Part shown: positions 1 through 9,008 of the stretch, one piece after another
How the letters are laid out: every line of letters starts with the position of its first letter
Position numbering within the stretch: the stretch's first letter is position 1
From: Clostridiaceae bacterium
GTDB taxonomy: Bacteria; Bacillota; Clostridia; Saccharofermentanales; Saccharofermentanaceae
Length of the DNA stretch: 64,000 bases
Assembly: GCA_012729635.1 (NCBI GenBank)
Contig: JAAYCT010000012.1
Span: 1 to 64,000, forward strand
Direction of reading: 5' to 3'
The notes under the pieces: generated by a model
The model's input: only the letters and a program-made list of their open reading frames with translations
Databases searched by the model: none
What the model was told of the DNA's origin: nothing
Program-made: the position numbers and the translations under genes

Positions 1-96
1 CAGGAAATCAATCGCATTGAACAGTGGCTGAACACATATCCCCGGAAGATACTGGACTACAGGACGCCACAAGAAGAATACACCCGGGTCGCTTAA
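1..96 (+). CDS. IS30-family transposase, C-terminal fragment (cut by window edge)
   Basis: The frame is open from base 1 and stops with TAA at 94-96, giving the last 31 residues of a protein. The fragment contains INRIEQWLNTYPRK followed by LDYRTPQEEY, the pattern that ends the DDE domain of IS30-family transposases (a WLN.YPRK.L.YRTP-like tail). It is followed at once by a sequence resembling an IS30 inverted repeat. The rest of the gene lies left of the window, so it cannot be told whether the transposase is intact. Confidence 0.7.
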   Translation, partial: QEINRIEQWLNTYPRKILDYRTPQEEYTRVA

Positions 97-126
97 CAAC
101 TGCGACACTTAATATTGCAATCCGCA
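1..126 (+). mobile_element. Right end of an IS30-type insertion sequence
   Basis: The transposase tail is followed within a few bases by TGCGACACTTAATATTGCAA (about 101-120), which resembles the terminal repeats of IS30 elements from Gram-positive bacteria. The exact right boundary is uncertain because the left end, needed to match the inverted repeat, is outside the window. Confidence 0.5.
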
Positions 127-258
127 GCTTCCGACGAGTTCGGTGAAATAACTTGACGGAGAAACGCCGATGAAATATGCTGAAACGAGAGTCCTTAATG
201 ATTATTGACTCTGTTCGAAATATCGGACATTTTTTTCAAAAAAAGACGGAGGTGTTAT

Positions 259-825
259 ATGACCAAGTGTTCAACGTGCGGATTTGAGGCGGAAAACGCC
301 AGTTATTGTCCGGAATGCGGAGAAAAGATAGTTCGTGAGCCGATATCGGCGGGGGAAGATCTTTCGAGCCAAACCGTTTCCGAATCTCAGGTGACGGATT
401 CTCCGTTCGTTCCCCAAAGCGGAGCGGCAAGCACCACGGATTATACCGGTGAGAGCCCGGTTGTTACGGCTGCCCCGTATCAGGCATCCTCGGGGATTTA
501 TGAGAAGAAAGTTGACGGATCCGGACAAATGATTTTTGCTGTGGTAAATATCGTAATCAGCGCACTTCTTTGTTGTTGCTGTATCGGTATTTTCCCGTTG
601 ATTTTCGCGATTATTGCGGCTGTTTTTGCTTCCGGAGCGAATAAAGCGGTAACACAGCAGGAAGCCGAAGACAAGCTCAAGACCGCGAAAATACTCAACA
701 TTGTGGCATTGGTTGCCATCGTTCTATGCATTATCGGAGTCATTATCGGCTTTGCCCTGAACGGCAGACAAGCGATGGATCCGGAATATTGGATGGAGCA
801 GTATAGTTTCAGCTACAATTACTAA
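259..825 (+). CDS. Zinc-ribbon membrane protein with CD225/DUF4190-like helix pair
   Basis: This is a 188-residue protein. The start chosen is ATG 259, preceded by GGAGG at 249-253; an in-frame start at 205 has no ribosome site. Residues 4-20 form a short zinc ribbon (CSTC near the N-terminus, CPEC at 17-20). A low-complexity Ser/Thr/Pro linker runs to about residue 80. Two hydrophobic helices follow (about 90-122, including CCCC, and 145-166), separated by a charged loop NKAVTQQEAEDKLKTAK. That layout resembles CD225/dispanin or DUF4190 proteins. Function is unknown; it probably sits in the membrane with the ribbon in the cytoplasm. The next gene also starts with a zinc ribbon. Confidence 0.7.
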   Translation: MTKCSTCGFEAENASYCPECGEKIVREPISAGEDLSSQTVSESQVTDSPFVPQSGAASTTDYTGESPVVTAAPYQASSGIYEKKVDGSGQMIFAVVNIVISALLCCCCIGIFPLIFAIIAAVFASGANKAVTQQEAEDKLKTAKILNIVALVAIVLCIIGVIIGFALNGRQAMDPEYWMEQYSFSYNY

Positions 826-852
826 TCCGAATCATTCGCGATCAGCATCTTA

Positions 853-910
853 CATTTTGCCCCGCGGGATGTTATCCCGCGGGCGAAATGTTAACTGTAT
901 GTTTTTTTAT
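853..910 (+). terminator. Probable terminator hairpin after the zinc-ribbon gene
   Basis: A perfect 10-bp stem, CCCGCGGGAT (861-870) with ATCCCGCGGG (874-883), closes on a 3-base loop and is extended by CATTT/AAATG outside. A run of seven T lies further downstream at 902-908, so the spacing to the T run is longer than in a textbook terminator. Confidence 0.5.
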
Positions 911-1015
911 CGGAAGGCCCGAAGACGTGTCTTGCGGCCGGTTCCGTTGTATAATCATATATACTGAATACGAACTCAGGGGCGTATTATTTCAACAAAC
1001 GAAGAGGTGGCGTCA

Positions 1016-3118
1016 ATGAAAAAATGTCCTGTATGCGGAGTAATGATGGGCGATAACGTTGCCCGTTGTTTTATGTGCAAGTATGATTTTCAGAAAGCTG
1101 CGCGCGAGGGAGAAGATGTCGCCCAGAAGGAAGCGAAGGAATTCATCACCAAGGCCGAAGAAGAGAAAAGGAGCCAGGTTGAGGACAAGAAGGCGGATGA
1201 AGAAAAGTTTATCGCCGAGCTCAAAGAGCGTTATCAGAAGGAGATTGACAATCTAACACAACAATACGAGGAAGAAAAGCTTCGAATAGAGTCGGATTAT
1301 CTGAACCTCAAGAAGAAGGCTCTGGATGAGAAATCGAAGCTGGACAAAGAAGTTGAAGCCATCCGAAAACAAATCGAGGATGAGAAGAAGAAACTAACGG
1401 ACTCGGAGGAGGAAAGCAGGAAGATTCTGGAAGAAGCCCGGAAGCAGGGGGAAGCCGAAAAGGCCAAACTCATCAAGGAAGCCGAGGACCAGACCGAAAA
1501 GCTTGCCGTCCAAGTTCAAAAAGAATATAAGGAAGCCATGGCCCGGAAACAGCAGATGCTGGAGGAGGCCAAGGAAGCTGAGGAAACGACACTTAAAATC
1601 CGCGAGCTGGCCAAGGAAGCACAAAAGGAAAAGGAAAAGGCGGAGGCGGATTTCGAGAAGCTTAAGAAGGATATTGATTCCTACACGGGCAAGCTGGATG
1701 AGGAGAAACAAGAGGCGGTCCGAAAAGCCCAAGAGGAAGCGGCCGAGGCTAAAAAAGAAGCGCTTGCGATCGAAGAACAGAAAATCAAGGATGCGGAGAA
1801 CCAATACAAGGAAATCGTTAAGCAGGCGGAGGGCGTAGCCGAGGAAATTGAGGCAACCCGAAAACAGGCCGAAAAAGAACTGTCACTGTATATTGAGGAA
1901 GCGAAAAAGGCGATTGCGGAAACCGATAAGGCAGCGGAGGATCGGGATCGTCTGTCGGAAGAAGCCAAGGCTTTGAAGGCTGAACTTGAAGCACTTCGAA
2001 CCGAAATCGGAGAGAATCGAAAGAGCAAGGATCAATTAGAAAAAGAGGCGGATGAAATTCTCGCATCCGCCAAACAGGCCAAGACTGAAGCCGATAAAGA
2101 AGCCGAAAAGATCATCGCCACCGCGAATGAAAGCGTTGAAGAAGCGCGCAAGCAAGCCGAATCGATATTGACGGAAGCCGCGGAAAAAGTAACCGAAGCG
2201 GAAACGGAAGCGACGGGAATCATTTCTTCCGCAAACGAAATCGTGGCTCGTGCCGAAAAGCAGGCCGAAGAAATTGTCGCCGAGGCGGAGAGCGCCCGGG
2301 ATAAAATCCGGGAAGAGGCGGAAGAAGTTCTTGCATCCGCGAACGAGGTGAAGGCTCAGGCGGAACGACAGAGCGAAGAAATCGCCACCTCCGCGAACGA
2401 ACTGAAGGAAAACACCGAGAGAGAAGCGCAGGAATTGCTTCGCGATTCCCAGGAACAGAAAGCAGAACTCGAAAAAGAAATCGAGAAGTTGAGTACCGAA
2501 TTCGAGAAAATGAAAATGGCCGCGGAGGAAGAAACGGCTCAAATCGCTGCGGAACTGGAGCAGGCCAAAGCAGTTATTGAGGAATCCAAGACGGCGATGA
2601 AAGACGCGGAGGTCGAGGCGGAGATTTTCATATTCGAAGCCGAAAAGCGAGCTCTTGCATTGAAAGAGGCCGCTTTAAACGAAAGCGAAAGAGGTCGGAT
2701 GCAGAAGATTATCGAGGAGAAGGAGCAGTTGATCGAAGAGATGAGCAAGGCAAAGGAAGAAGCCGAGAAGAGAATCGAAGAACTCGAGAAACAGATCGAA
2801 ACGGCTCAGTCGGCTATCGACGAGCTTCGAGTACGTACGGAGGCTCTGGTCGTATCCGGAGGGTCCGGTTCATCCGGGCCGATGGAATACGAGGTCGAAA
2901 TTGTGGCACATACCGAGGCCGGTGAGATCAATGCGGAAGTTATCGCGAAAACACTCGCCAAGAGATCTTCCGGCGGCTGGCGTCTCCACACGATTATCAA
3001 TGACGAGGGCGGAAAGATTCTGTCTACTTTGGGCGGAGCCGAAAACATTTCCCTATCGGGCGGTCCGATGATCAAAGAAGACCGGACGATTATGGTGTTT
3101 GAGCGACCCGCTACATAA
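1016..3118 (+). CDS. Zinc-ribbon, long coiled-coil protein with DUF4177-like C-terminus
   Basis: This is a 700-residue protein. ATG 1016 is preferred over GTG 1007 because GAAGAGG sits at the right distance from the ATG. Residues 4-21 form a zinc ribbon (CPVC...CFMC). About residues 30-600 are almost uninterrupted Lys/Glu/Ala heptads, a very long coiled coil with Ala-rich quasi-repeats such as EAEKIIATANESVEEARKQA. Residues about 625-700 form a compact domain (MEYEVEIVAHTEAG, then GGWRLHTII, ending RTIMVFERP) that looks like DUF4177. No signal peptide is seen, so it is probably cytoplasmic and perhaps a scaffold. A TATAAT lies at 950-955. It could be confused with SMC or DivIVA proteins, but there is no ATPase motif. 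Confidence 0.75.
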   Translation: MKKCPVCGVMMGDNVARCFMCKYDFQKAAREGEDVAQKEAKEFITKAEEEKRSQVEDKKADEEKFIAELKERYQKEIDNLTQQYEEEKLRIESDYLNLKKKALDEKSKLDKEVEAIRKQIEDEKKKLTDSEEESRKILEEARKQGEAEKAKLIKEAEDQTEKLAVQVQKEYKEAMARKQQMLEEAKEAEETTLKIRELAKEAQKEKEKAEADFEKLKKDIDSYTGKLDEEKQEAVRKAQEEAAEAKKEALAIEEQKIKDAENQYKEIVKQAEGVAEEIEATRKQAEKELSLYIEEAKKAIAETDKAAEDRDRLSEEAKALKAELEALRTEIGENRKSKDQLEKEADEILASAKQAKTEADKEAEKIIATANESVEEARKQAESILTEAAEKVTEAETEATGIISSANEIVARAEKQAEEIVAEAESARDKIREEAEEVLASANEVKAQAERQSEEIATSANELKENTEREAQELLRDSQEQKAELEKEIEKLSTEFEKMKMAAEEETAQIAAELEQAKAVIEESKTAMKDAEVEAEIFIFEAEKRALALKEAALNESERGRMQKIIEEKEQLIEEMSKAKEEAEKRIEELEKQIETAQSAIDELRVRTEALVVSGGSGSSGPMEYEVEIVAHTEAGEINAEVIAKTLAKRSSGGWRLHTIINDEGGKILSTLGGAENISLSGGPMIKEDRTIMVFERPAT

Positions 3119-3222
3119 TCGGTGATACATGTTCGGTTTCCACATCGCTCGTAATGAGCAGAGAACGCAGTTCATTTTTCCTGCGGGTCATTGCGGAACG
3201 GGCAGATGACGGATCGGGCTTT

Positions 3223-3250
3223 GTGTGGGGTTTTCGACCCCACACTTTTA
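3223..3250 (+). terminator. Intrinsic terminator after the coiled-coil gene
   Basis: An 8-bp perfect stem GTGTGGGG (3223-3230) / CCCCACAC (3238-3245), with a 7-base loop, is followed by TTTTA. It separates the coiled-coil gene from the translation-factor gene. The rest of 3119-3411 holds only the likely promoter of the next gene (TATAAT at 3373-3378). Confidence 0.75.
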
Positions 3251-3411
3251 TGCCCTTTCCTTTTCTTTTTCGTGAAAGTGTGCATGGATTACACAATATA
3301 TGAGATGGACAATAAGTCGAAAAGAACTTGCATAAAGGCTTATTTTTTGTGGATATTGTGGAGTTCGCATAGTATAATGCCAATATTAGCTTATCCAAGG
3401 AGGACAGATAC

Positions 3412-5490
3412 ATGATCAATTATCCGGCTGAAAAGGTCCGCAATATTACCTTGTTAGGGCACGGCGGATCCGGAAAAACAGCGCTCGCCGAGGCGATGTT
3501 GTTCTGCGCCAAATCAATCGACCGCATGGGGAGGTCGACGGACGGAAACACAACCATGGATTTTGATCCGGAAGAAATCAGAAGGCAAATATCGATTAAT
3601 ACGACGATTGCCGCGTGTGAGTGGAAAAATACGAAAATGAATATCATCGACACGCCCGGCGATTTTGACTTTTTGGGTGAGACAATGGCGGGCATTCGTG
3701 TCGCGGACAGCGCAATCGTTGTGCTCGCTTCCAAGGGAGGCATTCAGGTCGGCGCGGAAAAGGCGGTGCGTCTTCTTAAGAAGAAGAATGTCCCGTATAT
3801 GTTTTTTGTCAACAGAATTGACGAGCCCAATGCGGACTTCGAAAATATTACCGAGGAGCTCCGCAGTCAGTACGGTGTGTCCGTAATCCCGCTTTCGATT
3901 CCCATCGTAAGCCAGGAGAAAATTACCGGAATCATCGACGTAATGAATAAACGTGCCTTTTCCATCGACGCAAAGGGCGCTTCCAAGGAAATCCCTTTTC
4001 CCGGCGAGTATGAGGAGCGGGTCACCAAGCTTCATGAACAAATTAATGAGGTGGTCGCGGAGAGCGACGAGGAGCTCATGGAGAAATATTTCTCGGGCGA
4101 ACCCTTCACGGAGGATGAGTTCCGCAGGGGAATCCACGCAGGTTTTCGTGAAGGAAGTCTGCACCCGATCTTTGCGGGATCTGCGCTGAACAACTGGGGC
4201 GTGGAGTTGCTGATGAACAGCATTTCCAAGGACACTCCCTCGGCCGGGGCGAAGAAATCGATCGCGGCGGAAAGCCCGGACGGAAATCCGATTGAGGTCA
4301 CAAATACCGATACGGAGCCGATGTCCGCATTTGTATTCAAGACCATCGCCGATCCGTTTGTCGGACGAATCAGCCTTTTCCGGGTATACTCCGGAGTTTT
4401 TAAGGGAAATACGACCGTATATAACGCGGACAAAGAGAAAGAAGAACGGGTCGGCGGATTGTTTTACATGGTCGGAAAGAAGCAGGTTCAAGCCGACCAA
4501 GTCGGATCCGGAGACATCGGGGCGGTGGCCAAACTCGTTCTTACCCAGACCAACGACACGCTTTGCGATAAACAACGACCGGTCATTTTGCCGAAGATCA
4601 GTTTCCCGACACCGTGCCTTACCATGGGTATCGTTCCGAAGGTTAAGGGCGAAGAGGATAAGATCGTTGCCGGACTCAATAAACTGGCGGACGAGGATCC
4701 CGTATTCACGGTCGTTAACGATCCCGAAACCAGACAAATCGTTATTTCCGGTCTCGGCGAGCAAGAGATCAACGTTCTTAAAAGCAAGCTGAAGAATAAA
4801 TTCAACGTCGACGCCGATCTTGAAGAGCCGCGTGTTCCTTACCGCGAGGCAATCCGGAAGAAGGTTAAGGTTCAGGGCAAACACAAGAAACAATCCGGCG
4901 GACACGGGCAGTACGGGGATGTCTGGATCGAGTTTGAGCCGGTCGAGTCCGATACGCTCGTTTTCGAGGAAAAGGTTTTCGGCGGATCGGTTCCGAAGAA
5001 TTATTTCCCCGCCGTTGAAAAAGGTCTGATGGATTCTGTCGGTCGGGGCGTCTTGGCCGGTTTTCCGGTTGTAAACCTGAAAGCGACATTGGTTGACGGC
5101 TCGTATCACGATGTTGACTCTTCCGAAATGGCCTTCAAAATCGCTGCGGGCTTAGCATTCAAGAACGGTCTCCCGCAGGCCGGTCCGGTTTTGCTGGAAC
5201 CGATCAGTTCGGTTACCGTGCATATCCCGGAAGATAAGCAGGGCGATATTATGGGGGATATGAATAAGCGGCGCGGCCGGATTATGGGCATTGACGCGGA
5301 CGAAGACGGATCGGTCATTTCGTGTGAGGTTCCTACCGCGGAGATGGCCTCCTATGCCACGGATCTTAAGTCAATGACTCAGGGGCGCGGCTGGTATACG
5401 ATTCAACATGCCCGTTATGAGCAGGCTCCTTCGGATGTCGCTTCTAAGGTAATCGAAGAGCGTAAGGCCCTCCTCGAGGAAGACGAGTAG
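3412..5490 (+). CDS. Elongation factor G-like translational GTPase (EF-G2 type)
   Basis: This is a 692-residue protein; ATG 3412 has AAGGAGGA just upstream. The domains follow the EF-G order: G domain (P-loop GHGGSGKT at 16-23, G3 box IDTPGDFDF near 80, FVNRIDE as the G4 box), a beta-barrel domain, domains III-V with GGHGQYGD and YHDVDSSEMAF. It differs from housekeeping EF-G: the P-loop lacks the usual HVDHGK form, and the catalytic His after DTPG is Asp. These are traits of the EF-G2 paralogue clade common in Clostridia, whose role in translocation is not settled. The canonical fusA of the str operon is not in this window. It is monocistronic between two terminators. Confidence 0.85.
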   Translation: MINYPAEKVRNITLLGHGGSGKTALAEAMLFCAKSIDRMGRSTDGNTTMDFDPEEIRRQISINTTIAACEWKNTKMNIIDTPGDFDFLGETMAGIRVADSAIVVLASKGGIQVGAEKAVRLLKKKNVPYMFFVNRIDEPNADFENITEELRSQYGVSVIPLSIPIVSQEKITGIIDVMNKRAFSIDAKGASKEIPFPGEYEERVTKLHEQINEVVAESDEELMEKYFSGEPFTEDEFRRGIHAGFREGSLHPIFAGSALNNWGVELLMNSISKDTPSAGAKKSIAAESPDGNPIEVTNTDTEPMSAFVFKTIADPFVGRISLFRVYSGVFKGNTTVYNADKEKEERVGGLFYMVGKKQVQADQVGSGDIGAVAKLVLTQTNDTLCDKQRPVILPKISFPTPCLTMGIVPKVKGEEDKIVAGLNKLADEDPVFTVVNDPETRQIVISGLGEQEINVLKSKLKNKFNVDADLEEPRVPYREAIRKKVKVQGKHKKQSGGHGQYGDVWIEFEPVESDTLVFEEKVFGGSVPKNYFPAVEKGLMDSVGRGVLAGFPVVNLKATLVDGSYHDVDSSEMAFKIAAGLAFKNGLPQAGPVLLEPISSVTVHIPEDKQGDIMGDMNKRRGRIMGIDADEDGSVISCEVPTAEMASYATDLKSMTQGRGWYTIQHARYEQAPSDVASKVIEERKALLEEDE

Positions 5491-5514
5491 GACGATCATT
5501 TACGGACCAACAAC

Positions 5515-5547
5515 AAAAAATCCGGTGCACGTGTACCGGATTTTTTT
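5515..5547 (+). terminator. Intrinsic terminator, probably bidirectional
   Basis: TCCGGTGCAC / GTGTACCGGA (5521-5540) forms a near-perfect hairpin with a G-T wobble. It is flanked by six or more A on the left and seven T on the right. It ends the EF-G2 transcript and could also stop transcripts arriving from the minus-strand gene at 5614. Confidence 0.85.
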
Positions 5548-5613
5548 GTGAAGGATTTTCGTGACACGAGTCGGATAAAATCGAATGAAATGAGTCTGCG
5601 ACGACGTTTGTCC

Positions 5614-7857
5614 TCAGTAATTGATTGCAAAAATGTATGCGTCGCTCTCATCCGGAAAATGTGCTACCTCCAAGAAATTTTCGAAGAAAAAATCACTGTT
5701 TACAACGTATTCGCCTGCCTCATTCTGATAGCTTCGTAATTCGATGTCCAAAATGATATATTCGATACCCTTTTCGCGACAGAGCCGACGAAACTCCTCC
5801 GGATTTCCGTTACATCCGGTGATCAAATACTCATAGTCATGAAAACGCGAGTCGGTATCGTGGCCGGCCGACCAAGCGTAATATGGGTGTCCGTAATAGA
5901 TCATTCTTCCCGACAGGAAGAAATTGTGGATGTACCAGTTGCGCGTGAGAAAAACGGAACGTTCGGGTGTGTTTTGCTCAATCCATTCGACCATTTCCGA
6001 TTCTGTGTTTAAACAGATTTGCCTGCTGTTTCGATTATGTTGAACAAACCATTCGCTGATTCCGGTTCCCGTAAGGGAGAGAAGCAGAACGATTGCGGTG
6101 ACGACTCCGAGGATTCGAATGACAACGCAAAGCCATATAGAAACGGATATCGAGCAACTCTCCGCGCTTTCGGTCTTTTGCTTGCTTCTGTTTCGGGAAT
6201 AAACCGGAAGAAGAAACAGAACGGCCAATACACCCGCGATAAAGATATCCAAAAGAAGAAAGCTCAGCTGAATGAACTTATGGTTGGCGAGCAGATCGCG
6301 GGAGACCAGGGCGAGAAACGCAAAGGTAAACGGAAGACAAACAACTCCAAGAATGATAATCCGGTATTTATTCCGGTCACGGATGAAGTCGTAAATTATC
6401 AGACCGATGAAAAGCAGCAAAGGGATGATTACGGCAAATCCGCCAAGCTTGAGAATGTATTCCGCTATGCCCGAAAAAGTGGGCTCATAAAGAATAAATC
6501 CTGAATGCTGTCGAAGAGAAACCACATTGCTGACATTTCCTGCAAAAAAGGTGGTTTGAAGGAAGGATGAACCGACAGCCGCAATCGCGACCGCAGCATA
6601 CGAGAGGCGATTTTCCGAAAAAACGGCCATCCCGAAAAGGATAATCATCGCGCTGATCAGCATCGATCCGTGGAAAAACGGAACGGTGATTACGAGAACG
6701 AAAGCGACGACCAGAAGAGAATTCGGAGACAGCGGATCGGATCTGCGCCAGATCCAGGCGGACCGCGAAGCGAAAAAGAGGCGAAGCTTTTCCCGAATTC
6801 CGCCGGTCTTGTTCAGGTGCAAAAACATCCTTCGAAGATGCGGAATAAAGAGAAACAACAAAATAAGCACCACGGAAACTCCGAGCATCAGGTGCCGCTG
6901 ATTGGCATACACATTGATTGCCCAAAGGCCCCAATTGTCATAGGGGGTCAACTCGTACCAGCTGTCCTGCTCCGAAAAGACCCGGAACAAGCGGCTCAAA
7001 TCCCATCCGTAGGAGCGGATCAGATCGGACATTTGGTAGAAGATATTGAGAGAACTGCGAAACAACACCAGAGCGGGAACGATTGCAAAGGCAAGCCGCC
7101 TGCCGGAAAGAAGAACGGCGAGTGTTCCGAGAAGGACAATCGCTCCCGCAAATGTCAAAATGAACGGGATATTAAATGCGAAGTCCAGCGGAAGTCCGAG
7201 CAGGTTCAGGTTTCCGCAAAGGAAGTAGAAGAAAAAATGATACTGGATCTTATCTCCGGGGAAATGCGGATACTGAGTCGGGAAGTTTGATCCTTTTGAA
7301 AAGGAAGACGCGACCGCGATATGAGGCCCGAAATCGCTCGCAACCGACTCGCCGACGCAAAGGCGGGAAGCATCCATGTGAAAAGAGTAAAAGCTGATAT
7401 ATGCGGCAGCCGCTACCACCCCGATCGTGACCAGGGAAAGCATCAGGATCATCGGAACGGAACGATCAAAATCGAAATTCCGAGCAGGATGATCTCCCTT
7501 GTCCGTTGTATTCGACACATCGATTTTTTTCATGTTTCGGAGAATGGCCTTCTGTCCGAATAGGCTTCCGAGATAACAGAAGAGACAAAGCGCAAAAATG
7601 TTTGCCGGATAAAGCGGATGCATATCCCCGGGCACGAAACGGTAGAAAAGGAATGCGGCATAATAGGTAACAAACGTGACCGACATCACCCCGATCACCA
7701 TTCCGGCGGGAAGGGTGAACAAAATGGAGGGGACCTTAACGGAAATATCCTGATTCGGGGCAATACCTAAAAAAAGCCTTCGGACATCCGGCACCATGAA
7801 GCGAATGAATTGGGTGCCGAAAAACAAGCAGACAAGAAGATACAGGACTGCAAACAT
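5614..7857 (-). CDS. Large polytopic membrane protein, GT-C glycosyltransferase-like
   Basis: This is a 747-residue protein with about a dozen hydrophobic helices. A soluble C-terminal segment starts near residue 610 (NTESEMVEWIEQNTPERSVFL...) and contains a Rossmann-like tail with REKGIEYIILD. This plan, many helices followed by a short soluble domain with a 'TPE.SVFLT' strand, is seen in GT-C-fold membrane glycosyltransferases of the DUF2298 kind, which use lipid-linked sugar donors. The start is ATG 7857 with AAGGAG upstream; it directly abuts the stop of the GT2 gene, so the two are co-transcribed. The likely job is transfer of a sugar from the polyprenyl carrier made by its partner to a surface acceptor. 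The acceptor is unknown. Confidence 0.7.
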   Translation of the reverse strand: MFAVLYLLVCLFFGTQFIRFMVPDVRRLFLGIAPNQDISVKVPSILFTLPAGMVIGVMSVTFVTYYAAFLFYRFVPGDMHPLYPANIFALCLFCYLGSLFGQKAILRNMKKIDVSNTTDKGDHPARNFDFDRSVPMILMLSLVTIGVVAAAAYISFYSFHMDASRLCVGESVASDFGPHIAVASSFSKGSNFPTQYPHFPGDKIQYHFFFYFLCGNLNLLGLPLDFAFNIPFILTFAGAIVLLGTLAVLLSGRRLAFAIVPALVLFRSSLNIFYQMSDLIRSYGWDLSRLFRVFSEQDSWYELTPYDNWGLWAINVYANQRHLMLGVSVVLILLFLFIPHLRRMFLHLNKTGGIREKLRLFFASRSAWIWRRSDPLSPNSLLVVAFVLVITVPFFHGSMLISAMIILFGMAVFSENRLSYAAVAIAAVGSSFLQTTFFAGNVSNVVSLRQHSGFILYEPTFSGIAEYILKLGGFAVIIPLLLFIGLIIYDFIRDRNKYRIIILGVVCLPFTFAFLALVSRDLLANHKFIQLSFLLLDIFIAGVLAVLFLLPVYSRNRSKQKTESAESCSISVSIWLCVVIRILGVVTAIVLLLSLTGTGISEWFVQHNRNSRQICLNTESEMVEWIEQNTPERSVFLTRNWYIHNFFLSGRMIYYGHPYYAWSAGHDTDSRFHDYEYLITGCNGNPEEFRRLCREKGIEYIILDIELRSYQNEAGEYVVNSDFFFENFLEVAHFPDESDAYIFAINY

Positions 7858-8832
7858 TTACGACTCCTTCCCCTTTGTTGCGTTTTCGGGACGGATATTC
7901 AAGTCCCGGACGGACCGGGTGTCTTCGGAAATAATGTATCGAGGACGATTCTTGACCTCATCGAAAATTAAAGCGATATAGGTTCCGATTAGCCCGAGAC
8001 TGATCATCAGAGAAGCGCCGACGGCCAGGTTAACGATGATTACCGTGGTGAATCCGCTTGCCGCTTCCCCGGAGAAATAATTAATGAGAGTCTGAACCAC
8101 GAGGATCAGTGTTCCGATAAGAAATACCGATCCGATCAAAGTAATCAGGTGCAACGGGATGGCTGAAAAGGAGGTAATTGCGTGGACGGAAAGGCGAATC
8201 AGGCCGCTGATCTTCCAACGGGATTTCCCCGTCTGTCGATCGGCTACGTCAAAGAAAAAGGTGGTGCGCTTAAATCCGAGCCAGGCGGAAAGACCGCGAA
8301 AAAAGGTGTTGTGTTCGGAAAGCATCCTCCATTTTGCGACGACCTTCCTGTCCAACAGTTTGAAATCAGAAGCGTCGGACAGATCATACCCGGACAGACG
8401 CCGGAACAATCCATAGAATAGTTTCGCCTGAATCTTTGAAAAAAAACCTTCCCGGCCGCGGCTCGACTTGACCCCTTCCACAATTTCGAAACCATCTTCA
8501 CGCCAGAGACGCAACATCTCGGGGATGCTCTCCGGCGGATGCTGAAGATCTCCGTCCATCAAAATGACCGCGTCCGCGTCTGCGGTATCCAGACCGGCGC
8601 ATATTGCGGCCTCCTTCCCGAAATTTCTGGAAAGGCTGATGCCGCGGACCTTCTCGGGAAACTCCCGGGCCGCTGCTTCAATCGCTTTCCAGGTGCCGTC
8701 GGAAGAACCGTCATCAATCATAAGAAGCGAATAGTGAAGATTCAGCCCGTCCAACAGCGGAATCATACGCTCCACCGTTACGGGAATTTGCATTTCCTCA
8801 TTGAAAAAAGGCATAAGGACAATCAGATCCAT
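7858..8832 (-). CDS. Family 2 glycosyltransferase, polyprenyl-phosphate sugar synthase type
   Basis: The protein has 324 residues from ATG 8832; upstream in-frame starts at 8844 and 8859 are possible and no site has a clear ribosome site. The N-terminal GT-A domain shows MPFFNEE, IDDGSSDGT, LSRNFGKEAAI and MDGDLQHPP (the metal-binding D.D region), and QTGKSRW near residue 200. Two C-terminal membrane helices follow. This is the DPM1/GtrB arrangement: a nucleotide sugar is moved to undecaprenyl phosphate on the cytoplasmic face. It is the first gene of a two-gene minus-strand operon with the GT-C-like protein, which would use the lipid-linked sugar outside. Confidence 0.88.
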   Translation of the reverse strand: MDLIVLMPFFNEEMQIPVTVERMIPLLDGLNLHYSLLMIDDGSSDGTWKAIEAAAREFPEKVRGISLSRNFGKEAAICAGLDTADADAVILMDGDLQHPPESIPEMLRLWREDGFEIVEGVKSSRGREGFFSKIQAKLFYGLFRRLSGYDLSDASDFKLLDRKVVAKWRMLSEHNTFFRGLSAWLGFKRTTFFFDVADRQTGKSRWKISGLIRLSVHAITSFSAIPLHLITLIGSVFLIGTLILVVQTLINYFSGEAASGFTTVIIVNLAVGASLMISLGLIGTYIALIFDEVKNRPRYIISEDTRSVRDLNIRPENATKGKES

Positions 8833-9008
8833 ATCCAAGCCCATCCCTTTCCGGATCAATTCTCACAATAATCTTAGCATATGTACTCGTGAATAAAACT
8901 ACTCTTCGATTACATTTGAGCGGGCTTTTTGGACTGCGAATATCGAAATCGGTGAATCGCTGTGATATATTCTATATGTTCATCTTTTTTTTCGGAGGAA
9001 CTTATCGA

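Noticed and set aside
1394-1804. Leu/Phe-rich minus-strand frame that looks like a membrane protein
   Set aside because: It is the complement of Lys/Glu-rich coiled-coil codons, a known artefact.
3514-5109. 531-residue open frame opposite the EF-G2 gene
   Set aside because: It is a shadow of strong codon bias in the real gene; no ribosome site or family motif.
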